Part shown: positions 8,610 through 16,990 of the stretch, piece by piece
How the letters are laid out: each line of letters begins with the position of its first letter
Numbering within the stretch: the first letter of the stretch is position 1
From: an uncultured Mailhella sp.
GTDB lineage: Bacteria; Desulfobacterota; Desulfovibrionia; Desulfovibrionales; Desulfovibrionaceae
NCBI GenBank assembly: GCA_944323575.1
Contig: CALUTB010000014.1
Location: 1-37,123 of the forward strand
Direction of reading: 5' to 3'
Length of the DNA stretch: 37,123 nucleotides
Made by a program: the position numbers and the translations under genes
Notes under the pieces: generated by a model
What the model was told of the DNA's origin: nothing
The model's database searches: none
Seen by the model: the letters and a program-made list of their open reading frames with translations, nothing else

Positions 8610-9401
8610 ATGATCGACCTGACCTGCCTCAAGGGGAAAAAAGTGGTTCTCACCGGAGCCTACGGCGTTTTCGGCGTATGGATCGCTCAAGCCTTCAACA
8701 GCGTGGGAGCCGAACTCTGCCTGACCGGCAGCAGAATGAACAAGCTTGAGGAACTTGCGGACAAGCTCCAATGTTCCGTGCCTCCGCTGCTTGTCGCCGC
8801 GGACCTCACCTCAGACGGCGATCTGCAACGTCTGGCCGACACCGTGCGCGACGCCTGGGGCGCTCCCGACATTCTCATCAACAACGCCGGCGTGTATCCT
8901 TCAAGCTTCCTGCTCGATCTGTCCAACAGCGAGTGGGACCGCATCATGAACGTCAACCTCCGCGCTCCCTTCGTGCTCTCCCGCGACATGGCAAAGCTCA
9001 TGATAAAAAAGGGCGTGAAGGGCGTCATCATCAACATCTCTTCCGGCGCCGCGCGTAAAATGCGCTCCACCGCGGTTCCCTACTGCGTGTCCAAGACGGC
9101 TCTCGACCGCCTGAATCTGGGTCTTGCGCTGGAACTGGCCGAATTCGGCATACGCGTCAACGCCGTCGAACCCGGCTTTGCCGCAGGCAGTGAAACCACG
9201 CATCTGACCGAGGAACACATCCGCAAGGTCGAAGCCAACATTCCTCTCGGCCGTTCTTCCGGCCCCGAAGATGCGCCTTCCGCCATTCTCTACCTGTGCT
9301 CCGATTCCGCCTCCTTCATCACCGGCGCCAACCTCGCCGTGGACGGCGGCAACTCCGCCGGCGTGCGCGTCGTCTATCAGGACAAGAAAAAGCCCCTGTA
9401 A
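8610..9401 (+). CDS. Short-chain dehydrogenase/reductase (SDR)
   Basis: 263 residues; AAGGAG precedes the ATG at 8610. It is a classical SDR: cofactor loop TGAYGVFG (15-22), DLT near residue 65, NNAG (91-94), catalytic Ser in INISSG (144-145), Tyr158 and Lys162 in YCVSK, and a C-terminal ITGANLAVDGG that closes the fold. Residues after the second beta strand (GSRMNK) are compatible with NADP(H) binding but not conclusive. It lies between the permease and gamma-glutamyltransferase genes of the import run. It probably oxidises or reduces a hydroxyl/keto group on the imported compound or its breakdown product. The substrate is unknown. Confidence 0.9.
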   Translation: MIDLTCLKGKKVVLTGAYGVFGVWIAQAFNSVGAELCLTGSRMNKLEELADKLQCSVPPLLVAADLTSDGDLQRLADTVRDAWGAPDILINNAGVYPSSFLLDLSNSEWDRIMNVNLRAPFVLSRDMAKLMIKKGVKGVIINISSGAARKMRSTAVPYCVSKTALDRLNLGLALELAEFGIRVNAVEPGFAAGSETTHLTEEHIRKVEANIPLGRSSGPEDAPSAILYLCSDSASFITGANLAVDGGNSAGVRVVYQDKKKPL

Positions 9402-9447
9402 CCCTGCTCCCTTCCCCTTATAAGGATCTCCTTTTCCGGAGGACCCC

Positions 9448-11022
9448 ATGCATACGACTCCATGGAACATCACAAAATCGCAGTTGACGACTTCCGACGG
9501 CATCGTGGTCTGCCAGCACTGGAAAGCCGCCGAAGCCGGTGCCGCCATGCTGTCCGCCGGCGGCAATGCCGTTGACGCAGCCGTGGCTGCGGTTCTTGTT
9601 CTGAGCGTTGTTGAACCATGGCTCAGCGGAATAGGCGGCGGCGGCTTCATGATAGCCATGGACGGCAGGACCTCGGCCAGATACGCACTCGACTTCGGCA
9701 TATGCTCCTCATGCAGACTCAAGCCCGAGGATTATCCTCTCGAACAGGGAGCCGACGGCGACTGGTTCAGCTGGCCGAAGGTAAGGGACGGACGCAACAT
9801 CCACGGCTACGGCTCCATAGGTGTGCCCGGAACCGTTGCCGGTCTGGCCGAGGCACTTGCCAAACTGGGCACGCTGCCCTGGGAACAGGTGATGGAACCC
9901 GCCATTGCGGAGGCAAAGGCAGGGTTGGAACTGGACTGGATGGCGGCACTCGCCCTTGCCATGGACACCGACATGCTCCTGCGCTACCCGGAATCCGCGG
10001 CCGTGTGGCTGCCCGAAGGCCGCGCTCCCCGCGTTTCCTCCGCCGCAAAAAGCAATCGTCTGCCCCTCACTGCCAAGGTCGCCACGCTGGAACGCCTCCG
10101 CAAGGCCGGTCCGCAGGATTTCTATACCGGCGAACTTGCCCATGCTCTGGTGGAAGATCTGCAGAAGGGAGGCTCCCCCATCTGCCTCGAAGATCTGGCC
10201 TCCTACCGCCCCGAATGGAAAACTCCGCTCTACGGCACCTACCGGCAGTGGGATCTTGCGCTCATGCCCGGCAACTCCGCCGGCCCCAGTCTGCTGCGTG
10301 CACTCAATTCCCTGGAACGTCTGCTGGTTCCTTCCTCCCCCCGCCCCGGAGCTGAAGAGGCGCAGCTCTACAGTCGTGTCTGCCGTGAAGAGTACGCCTA
10401 CCGTCTTACTCATATGGGTCAGTCCTCCATTCCCGGCAATGCGCTGGATCCGTCGTGCACCAGCAATCTCTGCGTCGTGGACAAGAACGGCTCCGTCGTT
10501 GCGCTCACCAACACGCTTCTGTCAAGGTTCGGCTCCAAGGTTACCTCTCCGTCTCTCGGAATGCTGCTCAACAACGGCATCATGTGGTTCGACCCGACTC
10601 CCGGACACCCGAACAGCATCATGCCCGGCGTACGCCCGCTGGCCAACATGTGCCCGCTCGTCGTGAGCCGTTCCGGCGGCGAACGCTATGCGTTCGGCGC
10701 CGCAGGCGGGCGCACCATCTTCCCCACGCTGCTGCAGATACTTTCCTATGTCTTCGACTTCGGCATGACGCTGGAACAGGCTTTTCTCGAACCCCGCGTG
10801 GATGCAAGCACCGGCACCATCCGCGTGAGTTCCCGGGCGAATCCCTCTGTGGCGGAAAAGATAGCCGAAGTCTTTCCGGTGGAAACGGTGGACGATACCA
10901 TCTATCCCACCCGCTTTTCCCTTCCCTCTGCGGTGCGGCATGATCCCGCCGCAAAACTGAATACAGGCATGGCCCATCACAACAGTCCGTGGGCTGCCGC
11001 CGTGGCTGAGGTACGACCATGA
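9448..11022 (+). CDS. Gamma-glutamyltransferase-like Ntn hydrolase
   Basis: 524 residues; GGAGG precedes the ATG. The N-terminal motifs are GAAMLSAGGNAVDAAVAAVLVLSVVEP and SGIGGGGFMI (about residues 31-70), typical of GGT. The self-cleavage site and nucleophile is Thr338 in PSCTSNLCVVD, aligned with the PTTHYSVVD region of E. coli Ggt, followed by ALTNTLLSRFGSKV and GMLLNNGIMWFDP. Secreted GGTs have a signal peptide; this one does not, so it should act in the cytoplasm after import. It would remove or transfer a gamma-glutamyl (or related amide-linked) group from the compound brought in by the flanking ABC system. The usual TTH motif is altered to TSN, so substrate preference may differ from glutathione. 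Confidence 0.87.
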   Translation: MHTTPWNITKSQLTTSDGIVVCQHWKAAEAGAAMLSAGGNAVDAAVAAVLVLSVVEPWLSGIGGGGFMIAMDGRTSARYALDFGICSSCRLKPEDYPLEQGADGDWFSWPKVRDGRNIHGYGSIGVPGTVAGLAEALAKLGTLPWEQVMEPAIAEAKAGLELDWMAALALAMDTDMLLRYPESAAVWLPEGRAPRVSSAAKSNRLPLTAKVATLERLRKAGPQDFYTGELAHALVEDLQKGGSPICLEDLASYRPEWKTPLYGTYRQWDLALMPGNSAGPSLLRALNSLERLLVPSSPRPGAEEAQLYSRVCREEYAYRLTHMGQSSIPGNALDPSCTSNLCVVDKNGSVVALTNTLLSRFGSKVTSPSLGMLLNNGIMWFDPTPGHPNSIMPGVRPLANMCPLVVSRSGGERYAFGAAGGRTIFPTLLQILSYVFDFGMTLEQAFLEPRVDASTGTIRVSSRANPSVAEKIAEVFPVETVDDTIYPTRFSLPSAVRHDPAAKLNTGMAHHNSPWAAAVAEVRP

Positions 11023-12017
11023 ACGCTTCTTCCGAAACACATACTCCCGTTCTTGAAGTGCGCGGCCTGGGAGTCCGCCTGCGCGACATTGCCGCCGTGG
11101 ACGACATCGACCTCACGCTGTACGCAGGCGAGGCTCTGGCGCTGGTCGGAGAATCCGGCTGCGGCAAGAGCCTGTCTTCTCTGGCCATCATGGGACTGCT
11201 TCCCCATGTGGCCTCTCTGTCCGAGGGGACGAGCATCCTGCTTCAGGGGCAGCAGCTCGCCGGACTTGACGAAGATTCCTACAACCGGCTGCGCGGCAAC
11301 CGCATGAGCATGATCTTTCAGGAACCGTTCACCTCGCTCAATCCGCTCATGCCCGTCGGCGCGCAGATTACGGAAGTGCTCACCGTGCACGGCGTGCCGG
11401 AGGCGGAAGCCAGAGCCAGAGCCCTGGACATGCTGAACAAGGTCGGCATTCCCGATCCCGCCGTCCGGTTCAATCAGTTTCCTTTCGAACTCTCGGGAGG
11501 CATCTGTCAGCGCGTGATGATCGCTCTTGCGCTGGTGGGCAACCCGACGCTTCTCATAGCGGATGAACCCACCACGGCCCTCGACGTCACCATTCAGGCT
11601 CAGATCCTCGACCTCATGCGCGATCTCATGAGAGAAAGAGACACAGCGCTTCTGCTCATAACCCACGACATGGGCGTCGTAGCCGAAACGGCGGACAGAG
11701 TGGCCGTCATGTACGCGGGACGCATCGTGGAACTGGCCGACGCCCGCACGCTGTTCACATCTCCGAGACATCCCTATACAAGGCTGCTTCTGGAGAGCAT
11801 CCCCGGCATATCCACGCCCCCAAAAACGGTTCTGCGCACCATTGCGGGAACGGTTCCCGACATCCGGGACTGGGCGGAAGGATGCCGCTTTCATCCACGC
11901 TGTCCTTTTGCCTCCGACGACTGCCGAAAGGCTGCCCCTCCGCTGGAGGATCTGCCCCTTGACGGCCGTTCCCACAAGGTTGCCTGTCGGCATGTGAACA
12001 AAACGGAGCTGTTATGA
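11019..12017 (+). CDS. Peptide-type ABC ATPase, DppD-like
   Basis: 332 residues. The ATG overlaps the GGT stop by 4 nt. Walker A is GESGCGKS (44-51), followed by the Q-loop (MIFQEPFTSLNP). The ABC signature reads LSGGICQR (158-165), where the family usually has LSGGMRQR. Walker B is LLIADEP (178-184), with ITHDMG as the H-loop. The C-terminal oligopeptide-transport extension includes CRFHPRCPFASDDC, a cysteine cluster common in Dpp/Opp ATPases. It works with the next gene as an ATPase heterodimer. Confidence 0.94.
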   Translation: MNASSETHTPVLEVRGLGVRLRDIAAVDDIDLTLYAGEALALVGESGCGKSLSSLAIMGLLPHVASLSEGTSILLQGQQLAGLDEDSYNRLRGNRMSMIFQEPFTSLNPLMPVGAQITEVLTVHGVPEAEARARALDMLNKVGIPDPAVRFNQFPFELSGGICQRVMIALALVGNPTLLIADEPTTALDVTIQAQILDLMRDLMRERDTALLLITHDMGVVAETADRVAVMYAGRIVELADARTLFTSPRHPYTRLLLESIPGISTPPKTVLRTIAGTVPDIRDWAEGCRFHPRCPFASDDCRKAAPPLEDLPLDGRSHKVACRHVNKTELL

Positions 12018-13054
12018 TCGTTCAATCCCCTACTGTGCTCGAAAGCCAGCCGCTGATAGAAGTACGTCACCTTAAGGTTCATTTTCCCGTCAACAGAAGC
12101 CTCACCGGCCGTCCTCGCGCCTGGGTCAAGGCCGTGGACGACATCAGCTTTTCCATCTGCAAGGGGGAAACCTTCTCCATTGTGGGTGAATCCGGCTGCG
12201 GCAAGTCAACGACGGGATATGCCCTTCTGGGCATGCTGAAACCTACGGCCGGAGAGCTGTATTTTGAAGGACGCCCTCTGGAATCCGACGATGAGGAAGG
12301 CCGCCGCATGGTTAGGCGGCAAATGCAAATCGTGTTTCAGGATCCCTTTGCCTCCCTCAATCCCAAAATGTGCATCGGAGAAAGCATAGCCGAGCCGCTT
12401 CGCGCCGCAGGAACGCCACAGGAAAAGATTCCCGGCCTCGTGGCCGACCTGCTGGACATGGTGGGACTGCACAGATCCTATGCCGACAGGCTGCCCAATC
12501 AATTTTCCGGCGGCCAGCGGCAGCGCATCGTCATTGCACGAGCGCTGGCCATGCAGCCCAAGCTCATCGTCTGCGACGAACCCGTTTCTGCGCTGGACGT
12601 TTCCATCCGTTCCCAGATTCTGAATCTTCTTCTCAAGCTTCAGCAGGAACTCGGCATCTCCTATCTGTTCATATCACATGATCTGTCTGTGGTGCGGCAC
12701 CTCAGCGACAGAGTCGCCGTCATGTATCTCGGACACATCGTAGAGCTAGCAACGGCAGAGGAACTCTTCACCAACACCTTCCATCCATACACAAAGGCCC
12801 TTTTCAGCGCCATTCCCCGAATTGAACCTGAACGAAAAAAAGCTCACAGGTTTATCCTGCAGGGGGATCTGCCGACTCCGCTCAATCCTCCAAGAGGTTG
12901 CCCTCTCATCACTCGTTGTCCTTTCCGTCAATCCATCTGCGACCAGAGCATGCCCGAACTGCAAGAAATCCACCCCGGGCACAGCGTCGCATGCTTCCGA
13001 GCAAAGGAGTTTGGTCCCTTCACAAGTTTTTCTGAAAGTTTCAGTGAAAAATAG
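12014..13054 (+). CDS. Peptide-type ABC ATPase, DppF-like
   Basis: 346 residues, overlapping the preceding stop by 4 nt (ATGA). Walker A is GESGCGKST (58-66), the signature FSGGQRQR (164-171) and Walker B LIVCDEP (184-190). The HDLSVVRHLSDRVAVMYLG segment that follows is typical of DppF/OppF. The C-terminal region has GCPLITRCPFRQSIC. It is the last gene of the tightly packed run starting at 4243. No strong terminator is visible after it; an IS remnant begins within 20 bp. Confidence 0.94.
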   Translation: MIVQSPTVLESQPLIEVRHLKVHFPVNRSLTGRPRAWVKAVDDISFSICKGETFSIVGESGCGKSTTGYALLGMLKPTAGELYFEGRPLESDDEEGRRMVRRQMQIVFQDPFASLNPKMCIGESIAEPLRAAGTPQEKIPGLVADLLDMVGLHRSYADRLPNQFSGGQRQRIVIARALAMQPKLIVCDEPVSALDVSIRSQILNLLLKLQQELGISYLFISHDLSVVRHLSDRVAVMYLGHIVELATAEELFTNTFHPYTKALFSAIPRIEPERKKAHRFILQGDLPTPLNPPRGCPLITRCPFRQSICDQSMPELQEIHPGHSVACFRAKEFGPFTSFSESFSEK

Positions 13055-13069
13055 GCTCTGTATGCCCCG

Positions 13070-13321
13070 TTATCGAAGGCAAGTAAATGAAACTCACACG
13101 TAGGCGAAGGCAGCAAAACATTTTGCCGGTTTGTCATAATGTGTTGCTCTTTTTCGACATTCTTTAATCGTCATGAAGAAAAAAACTCGATAAGGTGTCT
13201 TTCGGGAGCTGTCAATGGCTCGGGGATGACAGTTTGTTCTTCGACTGGAAATGCGGGCCTCACATCCCTGATTGCGTAACTCGTTGATTATTTTTCTGCT
13301 GCTGTAAACAGCATCAGCCAT
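13070..13321 (-). pseudogene. C-terminal remnant of an IS5-type transposase
   Basis: The minus-strand translation gives the last third of a DDE transposase: ADAVYSSRKIINELRNQGCE (second catalytic Asp region), then CHPRAID, then IKECRKRATHYDKPAKCFAA, ending AYV-stop-VSFTCLR-stop. The usual segment between CHPRAID and IKEC (including RHLVENFF with the catalytic Glu) is scrambled, and the N-terminal two thirds are absent. It belongs to a different IS from the element at 15064. It occupies most of the gap between the DppF-like ATPase and the M20 gene and marks a junction where base composition changes. Confidence 0.75.
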
Positions 13322-13360
13322 AATGATTGCAATGATACGATATTAGAAGGATGATATATC

Positions 13361-14614
13361 ATGCGTCTGTCATCCCATGTCCAGAAAACATTTGAAAAGC
13401 TTCTGGGAACATATGCCATTCAGCAAGCTCTTGACTTCATCAAAAATGATCATTCCAACATGATTTCAGAACAAAAAGAGATTGCAGTGATTCCCGGTGC
13501 TCCGCATACAGAGCCTGAAATCCGCTCTCCCTTTTTTCTGGATCGTCTGAAAAAATACGGACTGGATGATTGCTCCATTGATGAAGTAGGCAATGTTTTT
13601 GGATATGTACACGGAACAACAAAAAATCCGCTCGTTTTAATGGAAGGCCATCTTGATACCGTCTTTCCTCTTGAAACGCCTTTGGCTATTACAGAAAAGG
13701 ATGGACGCATCTACTGTCCCGGCATTGGCGACGATACAGCGGCCTTGGCAGCTCTGCTGTGCGTTATCCGTGCTGTCCGACACGTCGGCCTCAAACCATG
13801 CGGCACGCTGATGATTGGAGGAACTGTCGGCGAGGAAGGCCCTGGTCTTTCCCGAGGGGTACGCCATCTGATGAGTACAAGGAAAAAAAATATTGACGCG
13901 TATGTTGCAGTTGAAACCTGCTGGACATATCGTGTCACCCGCGGTGCTGTGGCCTGCAAACGCTTTGAGCTAACATTCAAAGGGGCTGGAGGACATGCCT
14001 GGAATGACTTCGGTTCACCTTCTCCCGTCAACGCTGCCGGTCGCGCCATGTCGGCCATTGCTGACATTACCCCTCCCTCTGCTCCCAAGACCATCTATAA
14101 CATAGGTCTGATGAGCGGCGGCACCTCCGTAAACTCTATCCCCGGCGAAGCCGTCCTCCATATCGACATACGCTCCGTCGACATGGAGGCTCGCGACATG
14201 CTCGGCACACAAATTCTGGAAACGGCAAAAGCCGCAGTTGCGGCAGAAAACACGACACATCCCAAAGGGGAACGTATCACGCTTGACGTGCATACCTATG
14301 GTGAAAAGCCCGGCGGAGACCAGCCGGAAGACTCGCTGATCGTTCAAATTGCCTGCGGCGCTACTTCAGCTGTCGGCGTGGAACCGCGTCTTATGGGGCC
14401 TGCAAGCACAAACATCAATTTCCCTCTGGCTCTCGGAATTCCTTCTGTTTGTATCGGCGCCGGTGGTGATGCAGGCAATCAGCACTCACTCGATGAATGG
14501 TTTGATCCAAAGGGCAGCTATACAGGTCCGCAAAAAGCATTGCTGATGCTGTTTGCCATGGCTGGTCTGGAAGGCGTGACACCTGCGCTGTTCAATACGC
14601 GCAAGACCTATTAA
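13361..14614 (+). CDS. M20-family metallopeptidase (first copy)
   Basis: 417 residues. AGAAGGATG precedes the ATG at 13361. M20/PepT-like motifs: EGHLDTVF (H97, D99), GIGDDTA (D124, bridging metal ligand), GTVGEEGPG (E158 general base, E159 ligand), the dimerisation-domain GGHAWNDFG and GGTSVNSIPG, and a late GNQHSLDEWFD containing the last metal ligand. It cleaves an amide or peptide bond using two zinc ions in the cytoplasm. It is clearly paralogous to the M20 protein at 26507; both carry GAPHTE-EIRSP near residue 46. Its codons are more AT-rich than those of the upstream operon, and IS scars lie on both sides, so it was probably acquired separately. The start region aligns with the paralog. 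Confidence 0.92.
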   Translation: MRLSSHVQKTFEKLLGTYAIQQALDFIKNDHSNMISEQKEIAVIPGAPHTEPEIRSPFFLDRLKKYGLDDCSIDEVGNVFGYVHGTTKNPLVLMEGHLDTVFPLETPLAITEKDGRIYCPGIGDDTAALAALLCVIRAVRHVGLKPCGTLMIGGTVGEEGPGLSRGVRHLMSTRKKNIDAYVAVETCWTYRVTRGAVACKRFELTFKGAGGHAWNDFGSPSPVNAAGRAMSAIADITPPSAPKTIYNIGLMSGGTSVNSIPGEAVLHIDIRSVDMEARDMLGTQILETAKAAVAAENTTHPKGERITLDVHTYGEKPGGDQPEDSLIVQIACGATSAVGVEPRLMGPASTNINFPLALGIPSVCIGAGGDAGNQHSLDEWFDPKGSYTGPQKALLMLFAMAGLEGVTPALFNTRKTY

Positions 14615-14655
14615 CCTCAAATATTCATAATTAGTCAGATCAAGAGAGACTCTTC

Positions 14656-15063
14656 ATGATAGGAGCCATCACGGCAACCGTTGTTACGGTTATCACGGCG
14701 AAATCCGTCCTGATGCGTTTACGCCCGCAACCGCTCCTGAACCTGTAGAAAAGTATTCTCCCACAAAAGTGGCCAGTACAGGTTTCTGGCGGCTTGCTCC
14801 TTTCAAGTGCATGTCAAGCTTTTTTCATCGCGAACAGCCGGACTTGCCTTATCATTATGTCTGCTGCAGGACATGCCAAGCATATGGACGCCACCGGCGA
14901 TAGCAAAGTGATGTCCAACATCGTGACGAGTCCATTAAAAATGCTTAAATCTCCTTATCTGGTTGTTGGACTCAGCTATATAACCGGTCAGATCATGAAC
15001 GTCTTTATTCCCAGCGCTGCTGTTTTTGAAACACTGCTCATGGCAACAATGTATCCTGTGCTG
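14656..15063 (+). pseudogene. DcuC-like dicarboxylate carrier, broken and cut by an IS
   Basis: It starts MIGAITATVVTVITAKSVLM, then a stop, then PTKVASTGFWRLAPFKCMSS in one frame. A shift follows, then LIIMSAAGHAKHMDATGDSK, PLKMLKSPYLVVGLSYITGQ and FIPSAAVFETLLMATMYPVLN in another. The second block aligns by eye with E. coli DcuC (MIMMLCGFAAYMTHIGANDM, PLQYINSPYLL, LLMATLFPVM). The gene therefore encoded an anaerobic C4-dicarboxylate-type (DcuC/YfcC-like) membrane carrier directly downstream of the M20 gene. It carries at least one nonsense and one frameshift change and ends where the IS5-family element is inserted at 15064. No recognisable continuation exists on the far side of the IS. Confidence 0.8.
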
Positions 15064-15082
15064 AATAGTGTCGTCAAATTAT
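15064..15082 (+). repeat. Left terminal inverted repeat of the IS
   Basis: AATAGTGTCGTCAAATTAT, an exact reverse complement of 15877-15895. Symmetry breaks at the next base outside (G at both 15063 and 15896 rather than a complementary pair). Confidence 0.9.
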
Positions 15083-15092
15083 AAAAATTTGC

Positions 15093-15127
15093 CATAGTCC
15101 CTTCACGTCATCCGAAGAGGGACTATG
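15093..15127. repeat. Subterminal inverted repeat inside the IS
   Basis: The 10-bp arms CATAGTCCCT and AGGGACTATG are separated by 15 nt. The pair lies between the left terminal repeat and the start of transposase coding similarity. It could shield the transposase from read-through transcription, as subterminal hairpins do in some IS elements. No U-run follows on the plus strand. Confidence 0.6.
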
Positions 15128-15146
15128 CAGGCTTCATCGTAGGCAC

Positions 15147-15885
15147 GATATTTCTGATCGGGTTCGGAAAAACATGCAAGCTCACCTGTCGGGGAGCAAA
15201 GAGCTTGTTGGTCGCCCCGCAAGCGATAACAGACTATTTATTAACGCTGTTTTTTTGGACATCAAGAACCGGTACTCCGTGGCGGAATCTGCCTCCGGAT
15301 GATGAGGATTGGAAAAAATACCCATCGTCGGCTTTGTCGCTGAAGGAATCGCGGGGTTCGGGAGCAGCTTCCGGAAGCGGTCATCGTTGAACCTGATTTT
15401 AATGGCTCATGATAGATGCAAGCCACTGCAAGGTTCATCCGCATGCCGCCGGAGCGGTGGGAGGCAATCAGGACAAGAGCCGTACCAAGGGAAGCTCAAC
15501 ACAAAGATACATTTGGCCGTGGATGCTCATGGCATGCCGCTCAGAACTGTTATCACAGAAGATACCAGAGCTGATTGCAAAGAACCTTGCGCAGTGATTG
15601 ACGGATTTGCCGCGGAAGCTCTTTCGGCAGATCAAGGTTTCGACACAGACGCTGTGATTGAAGAGGCTACCCGACGAGATGTGAAAGTTGTAATTCCCCC
15701 GAAAAAAGTCGCAAAAAGAAACGAGACTACGACTGATGTTTGTATAAAGTACGCCACCTTGTTGAGAATGCCTTTTCACATCTCAAAAGGTGGGGTGAAA
15801 TTGCAACCTGTTATGCAAAAAGAAGCGATCTTTTCCTGCTGCCGTCCAAATCAGATGCATGTCGTTATGAGCGGCAATAATTTGA
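15147..15885 (+). pseudogene. Frameshifted IS5-family transposase
   Basis: The pieces, in order across different frames, are ISDRVRKNMQAH, VGRPASDNRLFINAVF, RTGTPWRNLPP, MIDASHCKVHPHAAGAVGGN (first catalytic Asp), TKIHLAVDAHGMPLRTVI, ALSADQGFDTDAVIEEATRR (second Asp), VKVVIPPKK and RHLVENAFSHLKRW (catalytic Glu). The last frame ends inside the right terminal repeat at 15885. At least three frameshifts plus internal stops (two just after the VAESASG segment) mean it cannot make transposase. All three catalytic positions are still readable, so the decay is recent enough to align by eye. Confidence 0.88.
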
Positions 15886-15895
15886 CGACACTATT
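15877..15895 (-). repeat. Right terminal inverted repeat of the IS
   Basis: ATAATTTGACGACACTATT, the exact complement of 15064-15082. It includes the transposase stop codon at 15883-15885. Confidence 0.9.
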
Positions 15896-16990
15896 GAGGA
15901 GACGATGGTCATGTCTTCCGTCTGAACATTCGGAGACCGTACGGGCAGGAACCGTGCTGCCCTGTTGCAAAAGACGGAACCAACGCCTCCGCAACCAGCC
16001 CTCTGCCGTGGAAACCGGAACTTCCCGCCGTTCTGGCGGAAAGTGATCCTGATGCCTTTATTTCAGCGCAGGACGCGGGCGATATCATAAACGCACCGAA
16101 TGCAGGATCGGCTCATGTCCGACCGTATGAAACTGCCACGGCACGTCTTCTGTCCTCCCCTTTTTATGGCGGCTCTGAACAACGATGAAACAGGTCGAAC
16201 AGAGGCAGCGAAGTATCCGACCATGTTCCCGGACTGCTGTGTGAATATGCCGCCGGACGGGAAAGACCCACGGAAGCACGACCGACCGGGGCGGATCTGC
16301 GGACTTGGCCGGTAAACTTGATTCCCGAGTCGTTGAAAAGTCGCATTTGCGATATGCGAACGACGGCAAGAGTGCCCAACAATCCGATATGACGCCGGAA
16401 TCGATAAAAGATGTGCCTCCTCCGCAAAGAAGGAAAAAGACGATCCCGACGGCGTTGATGAGGTTGTTCCCGCAGGATGGGGAACAAAACCGCCGAGGCG
16501 TCGGAAGTCACGCCGAGGCGCGGGTGCAGTTCCATGCGCCGACGATGAACCGGCGAGGGTTCCCCGCCTTCCCCACGTTCTGTGCCGGGTACGGGAAGGA
16601 CTGCGGGCAATGTCGGTTCCTTCATCAGGACAAGGGCCGTTCCGCCTTGCATGGACGGAGGCATGCCCGGACTTCCAGAAAGTGCTTCCGACAAAGGGCG
16701 GCATCACCTCATGCCGGGAGAAAAGACGCTCAGTCGGGCTGAACGCGGAGGTAGCCGCGGTGAGGACGCGGCTCAAACGGCCGCCTCTCCAATGCCCCGA
16801 TAGTCCCGTTCGTTTTGCCTTCCGTGAGGACTGCCCCGAAAGGAGCGAAACTGCCTGTACTATCGTCTTTTTAAGAAAATTCGTATGCCGTCCGATGCAG
16901 TTCGGCGTGGCTTACAAGAAAAATAATTATATTATCGTGTGATTACATGATGTACAGGCTTATGGGAGAATCCGTTGCAGCATGAACGCG
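15896..16990. other. Decayed region between IS and LacI gene
   Basis: About 1.1 kb with no intact gene. One plus-strand frame is open from 15898 to 16188 and, after a single TGA, again to 16392. It reads like real protein in places (ELPAVLAESDPDAFISAQDA, SDHVPGLLCEYAAG, NLIPESLKSRICDM) but has no start, no ribosome site and no recognised family, so it may be a pseudogene. The rest (16400-16880) gives only Arg/Pro-rich frames. Positions 16905-16980 are AT-rich. Confidence 0.5.

Larger units (their letters stand above)
15064..15895 (+). mobile_element. IS5-family insertion sequence, transposase inactivated
   Basis: The element is bounded by perfect inverted repeats at 15064-15082 and 15877-15895. 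The left end reads AATAGTGTCGTCAAATTAT and the right end is its exact complement. Its length, about 830 bp, suits the IS427/IS1031-type groups of IS5. If the target duplication is TA, the element proper is 15068-15891 with TA at 15066-15067 and 15892-15893. It contains one transposase gene broken by frameshifts and lies inside the DcuC-like pseudogene. Confidence 0.88.

Noticed and set aside
16063-16776. Minus-strand frame of 237 codons between the IS and the LacI gene
   Set aside because: Ser/Arg/Pro-rich with no ribosome site or motif, and it overlaps the better plus-strand remnant.
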